In this document: positions 48,117 to 58,704 of the stretch, piece after piece
Numbering within the stretch: position 1 is the stretch's first letter
Layout of the letters: every line of letters begins with the position of its first letter
From: Tolypothrix sp. FACHB-123
GTDB lineage: Bacteria > Cyanobacteriota > Cyanobacteriia > Cyanobacteriales > Nostocaceae
Reading direction: 5' to 3'
Assembly: GCF_014697075.1 (NCBI RefSeq)
Contig: NZ_JACJRE010000040.1
Span: 1-64,000 of the forward strand
Length of the DNA: 64,000 nucleotides
Notes under the pieces: model-generated
What the model was told of the DNA's origin: nothing
Seen by the model: only the letters and a program-made list of their open reading frames with translations
The model's database searches: none
Translations under genes and position numbers: made by a program

Positions 48117-48791
48117 AAAAAATTTGGTGTAATCGTTTTTCCCGGTTCTAATTGCGATCGCGATGTTGCTTATGTAACCAGAGACGTACTTGGGCAACCG
48201 ACTCGCATGGTTTGGCATCAAGAGACTGATATTGCTGATTTGGATGTGATTGTCATCCCTGGTGGCTTTAGTTACGGAGATTATTTACGTTGTGGTGCGA
48301 TCGCCCGCTTTTCGCCCGTGATGCAGCAAGTGGTGGAACACGCCCAAAAGGGTAAGTTTGTTTTGGGGATTTGCAATGGTTTTCAAGTTTTAACGGAAGC
48401 AGGCTTGTTACCAGGAATCCTCACCAGAAATCAGGATTTACATTTTATCTGCGATCGCCTTCCACTCAAAGTGGAGCGTACTGATTTACCTTGGACGCAA
48501 GGCTACGCATCTGGTGAAATTATTACCATACCAGTTGCCCACGGCGAAGGTCGATATTATGCAGATAAAGCCACCCTGGCAGAATTAGAAGATAACGGGC
48601 AAGTGGTATTCCGTTACGCAGGTGAAAATCCCAACGGTTCCTTAAATAGCATCGCGGGGATTTGTAACCGTCAAGGCAACGTTTTAGGCATGATGCCCCA
48701 TCCTGAGAGAGCATCTGACCCAATTTTAGGCGGTGAAGATGGTTTGCGGATGTTTCAAGGCTTATTAGATAAAGTAGCTGCGATCGCCTAG
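48114..48791 (+). CDS. purQ: Phosphoribosylformylglycinamidine synthase subunit PurQ
   Basis: 225 residues of the class I glutamine amidotransferase type. Motifs: [19 protein letters not shown] at the N-terminus; [13 protein letters not shown] near 47; nucleophile Cys in [10 protein letters not shown] near 83; catalytic His/Glu in HPERASDP near 197. It releases ammonia from Gln for FGAM synthesis. Its start codon is the last unit of an upstream heptamer repeat and no separate Shine-Dalgarno motif is seen; repeats occupy that place. Confidence 0.95.
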   Translation: MKKFGVIVFPGSNCDRDVAYVTRDVLGQPTRMVWHQETDIADLDVIVIPGGFSYGDYLRCGAIARFSPVMQQVVEHAQKGKFVLGICNGFQVLTEAGLLPGILTRNQDLHFICDRLPLKVERTDLPWTQGYASGEIITIPVAHGEGRYYADKATLAELEDNGQVVFRYAGENPNGSLNSIAGICNRQGNVLGMMPHPERASDPILGGEDGLRMFQGLLDKVAAIA

Positions 48792-48816
48792 TTATCTGTC
48801 TCTAAACTTTTGTTAA

Positions 48817-48873
48817 GTTCGTAGTAAGCACTTTAGTGCCTCAAAATCGAGGATTAAAGTCCTGACTACGGAC
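48817..48873. repeat. Imperfect palindrome downstream of purQ
   Basis: GTTCGTAGTAAGCACTTTAG ... ATTAAAGTCCTGACTACGGAC: arms largely complementary (GTTCGTAGT/ACTACGGAC; ACTTTAGT/ATTAAAGT), followed by a T-rich stretch. Dispersed-repeat type and possible terminator. Confidence 0.55.
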
Positions 48874-48924
48874 TTATTTTGTTACATAAATAACAAATGA
48901 CTATTGACCATTGACCAATAAAAA

Positions 48925-49179
48925 ATGCCTAAAAAACAGAAATTTCCTTATCTCCTGGGTTCTAAATGGACAGCCCAGCAAAAAGTAGATGGTTGGCGAC
49001 ATTTCCAAGTCGTCAATCGCAAAAATCAAGGTAATTGGGTTTACGCCGAAATGGTTGCAGCTTGCGATCCCAAAGTTCGGTTTTGGCTAAATGCCAAATT
49101 ATTACAAGATAACTCCCAATGGCAAGCGGGCTGGCAACCACTCAAAGAAATCGCACAACTCGAAGATGAAGTCTCTTAA
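48925..49179 (+). CDS. TIGR02450-type Trp-rich small protein
   Basis: 84 residues with six Trp: LLGSKWTAQQKVDGWRHF, GNWVYAEMVAACDP and WFLNAK-type strand, QWQAGWQPL. This matches the small Trp-rich conserved family TIGR02450 found in cyanobacteria and marine bacteria. Function unknown. Heptamer repeats (TGACCAT/TGACTAT) stand in front, ending about 6 bp before the ATG. Confidence 0.82.
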   Translation: MPKKQKFPYLLGSKWTAQQKVDGWRHFQVVNRKNQGNWVYAEMVAACDPKVRFWLNAKLLQDNSQWQAGWQPLKEIAQLEDEVS

Positions 49180-49256
49180 GAGAGGGACTAGGGTCTAGGG
49201 CGTGTTTGCAAACCCTTCCAGCTTTCAGGAAGAAATGCCTGAGGCTATATTAACAA

Positions 49257-49345
49257 AGCCCACTTCGATGGGCTAAAAAGCCTCACTTCTCTTAGTCCGC
49301 GCAGGCGGACTTGGTAGAGGTAGCCGCACCCTTATGGGGTGACGG
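49257..49345. repeat. Dispersed hairpin repeat
   Basis: AGCCCA-CTTCGA-TGGGCT (49257-49274), then AGTCCGC-GCAG-GCGGACT (49294-49311), then AGCCGCACCCTTATGGGGTG-type end. Same layout as 10436-10520, and the 40329-40348 hairpin looks related. Confidence 0.75.
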
Positions 49346-49504
49346 CGACTTTGAAAAAACCCCTTAAGGACAAAAGGAGAGATTTTTATCATTGATTGGG
49401 TTTCCCATGAAGGGCTAACTTGCTTCAGTCATAAAGCAGAGCAGAGGTGGAGAATTAATCATTAACCAATGCCCAATGCCCACTAATTCAAAATTTAATA
49501 ATTT

Positions 49505-49630
49505 GTTGCATATAAAAAGCAACTTCACCAAAAATTACTTGGTTAACATGAGACAACCTTTGAGGTTGCTCTTTATAAATGAAGCCCACATTCTTATGCT
49601 GTCAGGATTTCAGCATAAGAATGTGGGCTT
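49505..49630 (+). ncRNA. Candidate small RNA with intrinsic terminator
   Basis: Hairpin 1 GTTGC/GCAAC (49505-49523); hairpin 2 GAG-A-CAACC/GGTTGCTC (49550-49571); hairpin 3 AAGCCCACATTCTTATGCTG / CAGCATAAGAATGTGGGCTT (49582-49630), a perfect 20-bp stem with a 9-nt loop, followed by TTTATC. Series of stems ending in a terminator-like stem fits a small RNA gene. Not matched to a known family; it could instead be a stand-alone bidirectional terminator plus repeats. Confidence 0.42.
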
Positions 49631-49700
49631 TTTATCTCTAGATTCAGGCTTCTTCTGTTGCCGAGACTGTTTCCTCCAATCTGATCTACCCTATTAAAAT

Positions 49701-49736
49701 TAGCCCTAATCCTTCCGGTGTAAAGACTTAGGGCTA
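49701..49736. repeat. Inverted repeat downstream of the candidate RNA
   Basis: TAGCCCTAA ... TTAGGGCTA, 9-bp perfect arms with an 18-nt loop. Confidence 0.6.
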
Positions 49737-50261
49737 TCAAGATAAGTTTATTCAACGCTAAATACTGCATTTTATAGCTTAAATGCCACATAATAGCCTA
49801 AATTAAGGCATTAAACTCCTAATTTCATCTTCAGGAGCTTTCTAAAGCCAATCAAGTATTTTTCTGTGTTGTATATATACCTGAGGAACTCAGCCAGGGA
49901 TCTCTTGATATTGACTTTGAGATACCCAGATCGGCATCATCCAAACTCACTATAAGTATTGACAAAACTATATATAATCATTTTGTCTATTGTTACTCTT
50001 TTTGTTTTAATACAAAACAAAATTTAAAAATTTATATTTTTAAAGCTTATAAAAACTTTTTAAAGGCTTTAATTCATCTAAAATCATATTTAGATTTATA
50101 TAATTTAAATATCTCTATTTTGCATATTTCACGACCCTTTATTTTCCGTTGAATTTGGACAATAATGCAAACACAAGACCTCACGCATCGCCATCTCAGG
50201 CTAGGTGAAGGCAAATGTTTCAGCCAAAGGTTTGACAATAAACTATTAAGAGGCAAAAGCA

Positions 50262-51128
50262 GTGAAACTAGCAGTTTATGGAAAAGGTGGCATCGGTAAA
50301 TCCACAACTAGCTGTAACATCTCAGTCGCCCTAGCAAAACGCGGCAAGAAGGTGCTGCAAATTGGCTGCGACCCCAAGCATGACAGTACCTTTACCCTCA
50401 CAGGATTCTTAATCCCAACAATTATTGATACCCTGCAAGAGAAGGACTACCATTACGAAGACGTTTGGCCAGAAGACGTAATTTATAAAGGCTATGGTGG
50501 TGTAGATTGTGTTGAGGCAGGTGGGCCGCCAGCGGGTGCTGGATGTGGTGGTTACGTAGTTGGCGAGACAGTAAAATTACTGAAAGAACTCAACGCCTTT
50601 GACACATACGACGTAATTCTGTTTGACGTACTAGGCGACGTTGTTTGCGGTGGCTTTGCAGCACCACTCAACTATGCTGATTACTGCATGATAGTAACCG
50701 ACAACGGCTTTGATGCTTTATTTGCTGCCAATCGCATTGCTGCTTCAGTCAGAGAAAAAGCCAGAACTCACCCACTACGCTTAGCAGGTTTAATTGGTAA
50801 TCGCACCTCCAAACGCGATTTAATTGAGAAATATATAGAAGCGGTACCTATGCCAGTTTTGGAGGTTCTGCCTTTAATTGAAGATATTCGTGTTTCTCGT
50901 GTTAAGGGTAAGACTTTATTTGAAATGGCAGAATCTGACCCATCTTTGAACTACGTTTGCGATTACTATCTCAATATTGCCGACCAAATTTTGGCACGGC
51001 CAGAAGGTGTTGTACCAAACGATGCTCAAGATAGAGAATTGTTCTCTTTGTTATCCGATTTTTATTTAAATCCGAGTAAACCCCAGGTACGTAATCCGGA
51101 AGAGGAATTAGACTTGATGATTGTATAA
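50262..51128 (+). CDS. chlL: Light-independent protochlorophyllide reductase ChlL
   Basis: 288 residues starting with GTG, preceded by AAGAGG with 8-nt spacing. NifH-like ATPase: P-loop [11 protein letters not shown] at residues 7-17, cluster-ligand Cys in [15 protein letters not shown] (near 95) and [15 protein letters not shown] (near 131). The dimer carries a 4Fe-4S cluster and feeds electrons to ChlN-ChlB for dark reduction of protochlorophyllide. It leads the set chlL-DUF5331-chlN in the same direction. chlB is not in the window. Confidence 0.97.
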   Translation: MKLAVYGKGGIGKSTTSCNISVALAKRGKKVLQIGCDPKHDSTFTLTGFLIPTIIDTLQEKDYHYEDVWPEDVIYKGYGGVDCVEAGGPPAGAGCGGYVVGETVKLLKELNAFDTYDVILFDVLGDVVCGGFAAPLNYADYCMIVTDNGFDALFAANRIAASVREKARTHPLRLAGLIGNRTSKRDLIEKYIEAVPMPVLEVLPLIEDIRVSRVKGKTLFEMAESDPSLNYVCDYYLNIADQILARPEGVVPNDAQDRELFSLLSDFYLNPSKPQVRNPEEELDLMIV

Positions 51129-51159
51129 ATCATCAAATTCTCAGGATGGGGAAAATCTC

Positions 51160-51903
51160 ATGGCTTTCTTTCACAGCTTTACAGAATCAATAAAGCAAAA
51201 ATGGTTACTATTTTTCCAGACAAATCGTGACTGGATTACTCTCCACATGCAGGTGGAATCAGTTTACACCCCTGATGGAGGGAAGCGACCGCCTTCTTAC
51301 CTCATCCTGGGAGTTGTTAATGCGCTGGAACCAAAATTAGCACAGTTAATGCTGCCTTTTTCTAAACTGAATGCTGACGCTGATACCCTAATTGAAGTAC
51401 TGGATTTGCATTTCGACCCAGACATGGCTCTTGGTAACCGCTTTATTCCCAAAGCAGAGTCAGAGAACTACGGAAATGATGTAGTAGCAATCATTGATGA
51501 AAATCTCTCAGAAGAGACATCAACGAATACTCACCTCAACACCTTTGCAGATGCAGCGGTTGCTCAAGAATTTACAATTGTTAATTCAGCTCATCAAAGT
51601 ACAAATGGACTGAACGGACAAAGCAAAAAAAATCAGTTCCAAAATACATCTAGTGGAGATTTAGATGAATTTGGCGAGATTTCCTTCGATACAACTGTTG
51701 CATCAGAAATCAAGTTAGATGACGAAGTACTTGAAGATTTGAACTCAACAGACGATAACGCTTTTAGCGATGTTTTATCAGATGTCTGGGGTGATGAAAC
51801 ATCACTAAACAAGGGTGATGACAACAACGAATTTTTAGGGGAAGAACTGCCAGCTGGCGTTTTTGATGAATCCGAAATTGCCCGTCTCTTCCCCAACGCT
51901 TAA
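51160..51903 (+). CDS. DUF5331 protein between chlL and chlN
   Basis: 247 residues from ATG 51160, preceded by GGGG at a usable distance; an in-frame TTG at 51121 would overlap chlL. The N-terminal about 110 residues (FTESIKQKWLLFFQTNRDWI, GKRPPSYLILGVVNALEPKL, LHFDPDMALGNRFIP) form DUF5331, typical of cyanobacteria at this position. The C-terminal half is acidic, low complexity and probably disordered, ending in ESEIARLFPNA. A helper of the chl genes is likely from context but unproven. Confidence 0.82.
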   Translation: MAFFHSFTESIKQKWLLFFQTNRDWITLHMQVESVYTPDGGKRPPSYLILGVVNALEPKLAQLMLPFSKLNADADTLIEVLDLHFDPDMALGNRFIPKAESENYGNDVVAIIDENLSEETSTNTHLNTFADAAVAQEFTIVNSAHQSTNGLNGQSKKNQFQNTSSGDLDEFGEISFDTTVASEIKLDDEVLEDLNSTDDNAFSDVLSDVWGDETSLNKGDDNNEFLGEELPAGVFDESEIARLFPNA

Positions 51904-52031
51904 ATTATTAGCGTTCCTGTTGAATTTAGGGATTGCTGGCTGGTGCTATGTGCCATATCACTGGAATTTGGGGGAAGAATAATTCTTTCCCCACATACCT
52001 ACCCTATTTTCACCTGCCTTGTTCGCTTTAA

Positions 52032-53459
<1,428 letters not shown>

Positions 53460-53503
53460 AATTTCTGATTAATTAAGCAACACCATAACAGTATTTGAGT
53501 AGA

Positions 53504-53528
53504 GGCGAACATAATGTTCGCCTTTTTT
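53504..53528 (+). terminator. Rho-independent terminator of chlN
   Basis: GGCGAACA-TAA-TGTTCGCC stem of 8 bp followed by TTTTTT, 45 bp after the chlN stop. Confidence 0.9.
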
Positions 53529-53722
53529 ATCAAATTGCTAGGAAAATATCCTCAAGGATTTTTCTGACCAATTTTAACAATTTTGAATTTTGGATTCAGC
53601 TATTATCTCATCTAAAATCCAAAATCCAAAAACTAACATTCAGTGAGATATATCCTTACTCCAGGGAAAACGCGATCGCTAAAATATGATTTTTTTTAGC
53701 CTCTAGCAATGTTTTACATCTT

Positions 53723-53956
53723 TTAAACTACTACTTCATCACGTTGATAATCAACAATAATCTCGAAGGTAGTGTTAGGTATGACCTGGCGTAAGTGTCG
53801 CAAATATCCATCTGCATCAGAACGAGTGCGAAATCTAGCCACAATCACTGGTTTTGTATCAGGACTAATACGAGTGATTGCCCAAGCATTCAAGCGGTTT
53901 CTGTAAGCTTTTGCTTGATTTTCTGTTGTGGAATCGTAATCGGTATTTTGTGGCAT
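53723..53956 (-). CDS. Conserved small hypothetical protein
   Basis: 77 residues from ATG 53956: MPQNTDYDSTTENQAKAYRN, RLNAWAITRISPDTKPVIVARF, RTRSDADGYLRHLRQ, PNTTFEIIVDYQRDEVVV. The alternation of a basic helix with beta strands and the RSDADGYLRHLR segment suggest a small alpha/beta domain (SPOR/RRM-like size), but I do not recognise it. The open frame extends upstream to 54046, yet the added part reads poorly. Opposite strand to chlN. Confidence 0.6.
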   Translation of the reverse strand: MPQNTDYDSTTENQAKAYRNRLNAWAITRISPDTKPVIVARFRTRSDADGYLRHLRQVIPNTTFEIIVDYQRDEVVV

Positions 53957-54533
53957 GATCGAGATATCCCTACGAGTAAAAGCCAAGTGCGTTAGTAATT
54001 CTCTTGGCGGGGATGTTTTACTAACGCCTTTTAATTCTTGATGCACCCTTATTAATACATTATTTTTAGCTTGTCAACACTTAGTGTTAAATGTTTGGTG
54101 AAAATTGAAGATTTCATTAGTAGTACTTGATTATCCTACTGGTAGCAAATAAAGGGTAAGACCCCTCATCTGATTGTCAAAAAAGTTTCTTTGCTATCTT
54201 TGCCAGTCTTAGAGAAAATCATTGCTGGATAACTACTACAATGGGTGTGACCCCCTAGGAGTCAGAGGTATCATTATGTTTCTTCACAGAGAAGAAATTG
54301 CTATTTTTAACGAATTACTGAATAGATTTTAGACAAATAGCAGGATTGACAATTTAGTACATCACACTTGAATATATATGTGTCGATTTTTCACACCTAA
54401 TTAATAAAACTACAAATAAACCTCAAAGCAACAGAGCCAATGTCACTAGGATAATGTCTATATGATTGTTAATTATAGCAAAAAATAGCCTAGATGTGTG
54501 ATTACTTGCAGGTTAAAACTAAAAAGTATAAAA
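53957..54533. other. 577-bp intergenic region upstream of the ATP-grasp gene
   Basis: AT-rich. It holds an 18-codon frame at 54276-54332 with an upstream AGAGG motif (7-nt spacing). No other gene or strong repeat seen. Confidence 0.55.
54276..54332 (+). CDS. Possible leader peptide or small protein
   Basis: Eighteen residues, MFLHREEIAIFNELLNRF, ATG preceded by CAGAGGTATCATT with a good Shine-Dalgarno spacing. It lies 201 bp before the ATP-grasp gene on the same strand. No homologue recalled; it does not look like a graspetide precursor core (no TxKxPSD-type motif). Tentative. Confidence 0.3.
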   Translation: MFLHREEIAIFNELLNRF

Positions 54534-55523
54534 ATGAAAACACCATTTATAGTGTCAATACTGCAAAGAGTTGTTGAACAAATAGGAGCAGTATTATTAA
54601 TAGACCCAGAATGCAAATTTGTTGGACATATTACTTTTAAAAACGGCAAAACTACTGTTTTTCGCTCAACTCAATTTAATATTAATGGTTTTGGTGCAGC
54701 AGAAATTGCTAAAGACAAAGGTTGCTCTAGTTTTTTGTTGAGGAATTTTGGTTATATAGTTCCTGAAGGTAAAACATTTTTTAATGAGGGTTTATGTCAA
54801 AAAATAGCTACCTTAAGAAATGTTGATGAAGGTTTTGATTATGCTAAATATTTAGGTTTTCCTGTAATTGTTAAGCCGCTTAATCTTAGTCAAGGTACCT
54901 TGGTGACCAAGGTTTATAATAAACGAGAATATTATCAAGTAGCCAAAAAAATCTTTCAAATAACCTCAGGTTTTATTGTTGAAAGATTTCATTTTGGTAA
55001 TGATTACAGAATTGTTGTCTTAGATGATGAAGTAATTATTACTTATCAAAGAATTCCTTTATTTATTGTTGGTGATGGTAAAACTTCTATTTGGGAGCTT
55101 CTGCAAAAGAAACAATTTTATTTGACTCAAAGTGGTAGGAGAATTATTGATTGTGAAGATTTTAGGATTCAAAAAAAATTAAAAAAACAAAAGCTAAATT
55201 TTGATAGCATACTTTCGCAAAATACTATTGTTTATCTGTTGGATAATGCCAATTTATCTAGTGGGGGTGAGGCGGTTGATTTGACTGAAAAAATTCATCC
55301 CGATTTCCAACAATTGGCGATTAAGATCGCAAAGGATATGAATTTAAGATTAGCAGGTGTAGATATTATTACTAGTGATATCACTCAGCCTATGGAGGAT
55401 TATGTTCTGATTGAAGTCAATGGTTCTCCTGGCTTGCTTAATTATGCTTCGTTTGGTGAGTTACAGACTCAGAGAGTAGAAAATCTATATCTCAAGGTGC
55501 TGCAAACTATAGAGAATGAGTAA
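54534..55523 (+). CDS. Orphan ATP-grasp ligase, cyanophycin-synthetase-like
   Basis: 329 residues from ATG 54534. The ATP-grasp fold resembles the ligase half of cyanophycin synthetase: GFPVIVKPLNLSQGT near 113, VERFHFGNDYRIVVLDDEVI near 153, GDGKTSIWEL near 183, NLSSGGEAVDLTEKIHPDF near 239 and VLIEVNGSPGLLNY (metal ligands E and N) near 293. It lacks the second (Mur ligase-like) half of CphA. Substrate unknown; a stand-alone amino-acid or peptide ligase is the family inference. It is AT-rich with many TTT/AAA codons compared with neighbours, hinting at separate origin. Ends at a strong terminator. Confidence 0.72.
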   Translation: MKTPFIVSILQRVVEQIGAVLLIDPECKFVGHITFKNGKTTVFRSTQFNINGFGAAEIAKDKGCSSFLLRNFGYIVPEGKTFFNEGLCQKIATLRNVDEGFDYAKYLGFPVIVKPLNLSQGTLVTKVYNKREYYQVAKKIFQITSGFIVERFHFGNDYRIVVLDDEVIITYQRIPLFIVGDGKTSIWELLQKKQFYLTQSGRRIIDCEDFRIQKKLKKQKLNFDSILSQNTIVYLLDNANLSSGGEAVDLTEKIHPDFQQLAIKIAKDMNLRLAGVDIITSDITQPMEDYVLIEVNGSPGLLNYASFGELQTQRVENLYLKVLQTIENE

Positions 55524-55668
55524 TTGCTAATTCTGAGTTAGTCCCAGCCACATAAATATTGGATGAGGAAGAGATTTTTATAAAGTTTCTGTAATAAATC
55601 TAATTCATCCCGATTTGACAAAATCATGATGGATATAGAGATGGTAGATGCACCTTAATTTTAAATAC

Positions 55669-55700
55669 AGTCCTCAGCTTTATGTTGGGGACTTTTTTTT
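55669..55700 (+). terminator. Terminator between ATP-grasp and FHA-kinase genes
   Basis: AGTCCTCA...TGGGGACT stem (with one T-G pair) followed by TTTTTTT. Shared by converging transcripts. Confidence 0.8.
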
Positions 55701-55731
55701 ATTTAACTGATAAGAGTAAGTTTGATATTAA

Positions 55732-57114
55732 TTAGGTATATATCGTTGATAATGCAGCTAATAAAGCCTGCTTAAAAGTTATTGCATCTTTAAAATAAAT
55801 TTCTGGTTTATCTATTAATGCTAAATCTATGACCTCTGCCAATTTTTGGGGAATAGTTGGGTCACGCTGGCGAATGGGGACGGGGTCATTTTGTAATACA
55901 GTCAAAAATGGATCGTTGCTTGTAAAATTGCGTGGGTAAGTTCCTGTAAGCATATTGTACAGACAAGCAGCAGTTGCCCAAATATCTACTTCTGGTTGCA
56001 CATATTTAAAGTTTAACAATTGCTGTCTGGGCATAAAAACAGGAGTTCCTGCTTTAGCTCCTGTAAGGGTTTGACCACTTAAACCAGCTAAGTCAAATGC
56101 TTTAGCTAAACCGTAATCTCCAATTTTGGCTATTAATTTTCCTTCATTGTAGGTGAGAAAAATATTACTTGGTTTTAAGTCGCGGTGAACTAAACCTTTA
56201 CCTTTACCAAAGCCACCATTACTTAATTTTACATAAGGAATTTCTGCATGATGGCTATATTCTAGTCCGTTAAGAATTTGCAGAGTAATTGGTACTGCAA
56301 TATCAATAGGTAATTTACCACCTTGCTGTTCCATTAAATCGCTAACAGTACCGCCAGAACAATATTCCATTGTGAAGAAGAATATACCTTCAAAAAAGTC
56401 ATAATCGATGATTTGGACAACATTAGGGTGCTGTAAAGCTTTGGTATTTTCTGTTTCGCGCAAAAATCTTTTAACTGCATTTTCATTAGCAGCGATCGCA
56501 GGTAATATGACCTTTAAGGCAACTAACTTACCAGAAGCATTGTGTCTTGCTAAATAAACCTCTCCAAACCCACCTTGTCCTAAGAGTTCAATTAGCTGGA
56601 AACCGCGAATGGTTTGTAATGTATCATCATTAATATTCGCCACGCTCAGCAAGCGCTTGGTAATTTCTAGAGGATTAGGTGGTTGTGTAAAATCTGGATT
56701 AGCTCTAGCTGTTGGTAGCAGATAGTTGGGGATATTTATTTCTTCAGGATTAGTCTCAATTTTAACAGCAAAAATTGTATTACCGAGTTTAATTCTATCT
56801 CCTGAATGTAAATCATATTCAGGAAATTCTAATTGTGCAGCTTCTTCTCTAGTTTGATGTGGTTGACGTTGACCGATTTTTTTACTGTTGACGTAAGTAC
56901 CATTCTTACTTCCAAAGTCTCTAATTCTGATTGCTGGCGGGTTAATATCTAATAAACAGTGATAGCGAGAGATAGTTTTATGATCTGGATCGTTTGGTAG
57001 CTGAATGTTGCATTCTTGGCTTCTGCCAATAATACAAATAGTCCGGGAATCAAATATATATTGTCTTCCTAAAAGCTTGCCTTTGATAATCTTGAGGGTG
57101 ACTTTGGCAGACAT
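55732..57114 (-). CDS. Ser/Thr protein kinase with N-terminal FHA domain
   Basis: 460 residues. FHA domain about 25-120 (CIIGRSQECNIQLP, KTISRYHCLLDI, IRDFGSKNGTYVN: the GRS, SRxH and NGT phosphothreonine-binding motifs). Kinase domain about 172-440: LLGQGGFGEVYLARH, catalytic Lys in VALKVIL (near 204), HRDLKPSNIF near 308, and GDYGLAKAF near 332, where DYG replaces the usual DFG. Reads phosphothreonine and phosphorylates proteins; self-regulation through the FHA domain is likely. No TM segment, so probably cytosolic. Its upstream end contains heptamer repeats (57127-57175). Confidence 0.9.
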   Translation of the reverse strand: MSAKVTLKIIKGKLLGRQYIFDSRTICIIGRSQECNIQLPNDPDHKTISRYHCLLDINPPAIRIRDFGSKNGTYVNSKKIGQRQPHQTREEAAQLEFPEYDLHSGDRIKLGNTIFAVKIETNPEEINIPNYLLPTARANPDFTQPPNPLEITKRLLSVANINDDTLQTIRGFQLIELLGQGGFGEVYLARHNASGKLVALKVILPAIAANENAVKRFLRETENTKALQHPNVVQIIDYDFFEGIFFFTMEYCSGGTVSDLMEQQGGKLPIDIAVPITLQILNGLEYSHHAEIPYVKLSNGGFGKGKGLVHRDLKPSNIFLTYNEGKLIAKIGDYGLAKAFDLAGLSGQTLTGAKAGTPVFMPRQQLLNFKYVQPEVDIWATAACLYNMLTGTYPRNFTSNDPFLTVLQNDPVPIRQRDPTIPQKLAEVIDLALIDKPEIYFKDAITFKQALLAALSTIYT

Positions 57115-57126
57115 TTATTTAAATTG

Positions 57127-57175
57127 TCAGTTGTCAGTTGTCAGTTGTTCAATGCCCAATGCCCAATGCCCTATA
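57127..57175. repeat. Heptamer repeats between the two kinase genes
   Basis: GTCAGTT x3 then TGCCCAA copies, in the 56-bp gap between the GUN4-kinase stop and the FHA-kinase start. Confidence 0.85.
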
Positions 57176-58490
57176 TGTTACATTCTTTCAGTCTTGATGT
57201 TAAAGAAGAGATATATTTTACTTTGCAATCATAGTCTACAAAATCCCATTTTTTATTTAAATAAATATGCATTATGGGGAGGTGTGCTTCTGGTGCTGTG
57301 AGATCAAATGTGAGGTCTTTATAGTACATCCATTTGCCATTTTTGCTCCACTGGACGCGATCCCAAAAAGCTTCCCAGGTGTCTATGTTAAATTTTTCGG
57401 TTCCACCGAGACTTTGATAAACACGCTTTTGGATTGAGAAGCCAAAGCGCCCTTGACTGTATTTTATCCATAGTTGGTCTATTGTCCGCAGGTCTTCACA
57501 GGGAAAGTTTTCGATGTCTTGAATATTAAGATAGTCTTGTGCTGTTTTTCCGGCTACAGCTAGCATGACTTGGCGTGTTTCTTCGTCTGCTTTTTGCCAT
57601 TCGCCGACTGCGAGTAAGTCCCGCAGGCGAGTATAGTCTTGAGTAATAGTAGATTCAAGAGTAGCGATCGCTAATTGCGGATTGACTAATTTTAACCATT
57701 CTCTGACTGTTTGCGGGCGGTTTTCTATTTCTAACTCCATGCCTCGGAGAATCGCTTGATTGACGCGATCGCTAATTTGGGGATTAAATTGCTGTGGTGG
57801 TGGTAGAGGTATACCAGTTTTGCGAAATTTAGCCGGGAAAGGTACTTCCGCAGTTAGCAAACTATACAGCGTCGCCGCTAATGCGTAAACATCTGTGTAA
57901 GCACCAAAGTTTCCTTTACGTTCATACTGTTCAATCGGTGCATAACCTTCAGTTTTCGCATTAGTCATACTACCCGTTTTTCCTAAGTTAAATTCACGGG
58001 CTAGCCCAAAGTCAATTAATACAGCTTCTTGTGTACCCTGACGTAACAAAATGTTATTTGGCTTAATATCTCGATGTAAAAATCCTTTGGTATGCACATA
58101 TTCTAAAGCTTGTCCAATTTGATCGATGTAGCGTAAAGCTTCCGGTTCTGATAGCTGTCCGTATTCATCAATATAAGTTGCTAAATCTTGCCCATCAATA
58201 TATTCCATTACCATTCCCCAGAGTTCATCTTCTTTGATGACTTCATGAACTTTGACAATGTGAGGGTGGCTACACTGAGCTAAACGTAGGGCTTCGTTAA
58301 CAAATTTTACCTGTTGGGCGTCAAAATCATCTCTTGTTTGTTGGATGTGATTCAGTGTTTTGAGGACAAATAATTTACCCGTATTTGGTTCAATAGCACT
58401 GTAGGTAATACCAAAACCACCACTACCCAGGACTTTTTGGACAATAAATCGTCCTTGTTGTAGTGATTGGTTGGGTGTCCAAAGTTGCAT
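57171..58490 (-). CDS. Ser/Thr protein kinase fused to a GUN4 domain
   Basis: 439 residues. Kinase domain about 12-270: VLGSGGFGITY, VLKTLN, FLHRDIKPNNIL near 138, DFGLAREF near 160, and GYAPIEQYERKG. The C-terminal GUN4 domain (about 285-430: LRDLLAVGEWQKADEETRQVM, DLRTIDQLWIKYSQGRFGFSIQKRVYQSL, WKxFWDRVQW-type motif) binds porphyrins such as Mg-protoporphyrin in Gun4 proteins. A kinase with a porphyrin-binding sensor would link tetrapyrrole status to phosphorylation (inference). It lies 4 kb from chlN. Same direction as the FHA-kinase, 56 bp apart. Confidence 0.9.
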   Translation of the reverse strand: MQLWTPNQSLQQGRFIVQKVLGSGGFGITYSAIEPNTGKLFVLKTLNHIQQTRDDFDAQQVKFVNEALRLAQCSHPHIVKVHEVIKEDELWGMVMEYIDGQDLATYIDEYGQLSEPEALRYIDQIGQALEYVHTKGFLHRDIKPNNILLRQGTQEAVLIDFGLAREFNLGKTGSMTNAKTEGYAPIEQYERKGNFGAYTDVYALAATLYSLLTAEVPFPAKFRKTGIPLPPPQQFNPQISDRVNQAILRGMELEIENRPQTVREWLKLVNPQLAIATLESTITQDYTRLRDLLAVGEWQKADEETRQVMLAVAGKTAQDYLNIQDIENFPCEDLRTIDQLWIKYSQGRFGFSIQKRVYQSLGGTEKFNIDTWEAFWDRVQWSKNGKWMYYKDLTFDLTAPEAHLPIMHIYLNKKWDFVDYDCKVKYISSLTSRLKECNI

Positions 58491-58704
58491 AAGTCAAGTT
58501 TGTGCAGTTTGGGGTAGTTGCGAATCAGTTTTAATTGTACTGTTTTGGTAATAATGTTGACGGTTGACTTTGAGAACTGATTTTATCAGAGGGATTATGT
58601 CAAAAAGTCTAGAGACATTTTATGTAAATGCCTCTAGATGATATGTGTAATTTTGATTTCTTAGTAAGTCAGTAATTGCACTAAACTATTTGATGGCTAG
58701 TTAA

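Larger units (their letters stand above)
49180..50261. other. 1.08-kb gene-free region upstream of chlL
   Basis: Left part (49196-49345) holds a dispersed hairpin repeat. The middle (49505-49736) has at least four strong hairpins. The right part (49800-50261) is AT-rich leader for chlL. A 73-codon frame at 49476-49697 runs through the hairpins and is not convincing. Confidence 0.7.

Noticed and set aside
47898-48221. Minus-strand frame over the purS-purQ gap
   Set aside because: Consists of heptamer repeats and the antisense of purQ.
49476-49697. 73-codon frame upstream of chlL
   Set aside because: Runs through the 20-bp hairpin and other stems; the sequence is better explained by structured RNA or terminator.
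49960-49976. TTGACA ... TATAAT as the chlL promoter
   Set aside because: The hexamers are only 8 bp apart, too close for a normal sigma-70 promoter.
54276-54332. Graspetide precursor for the ATP-grasp enzyme
   Set aside because: No microviridin-like core (TxKxPSD) or repeated acceptor Ser/Thr plus Asp/Glu motif in the peptide.
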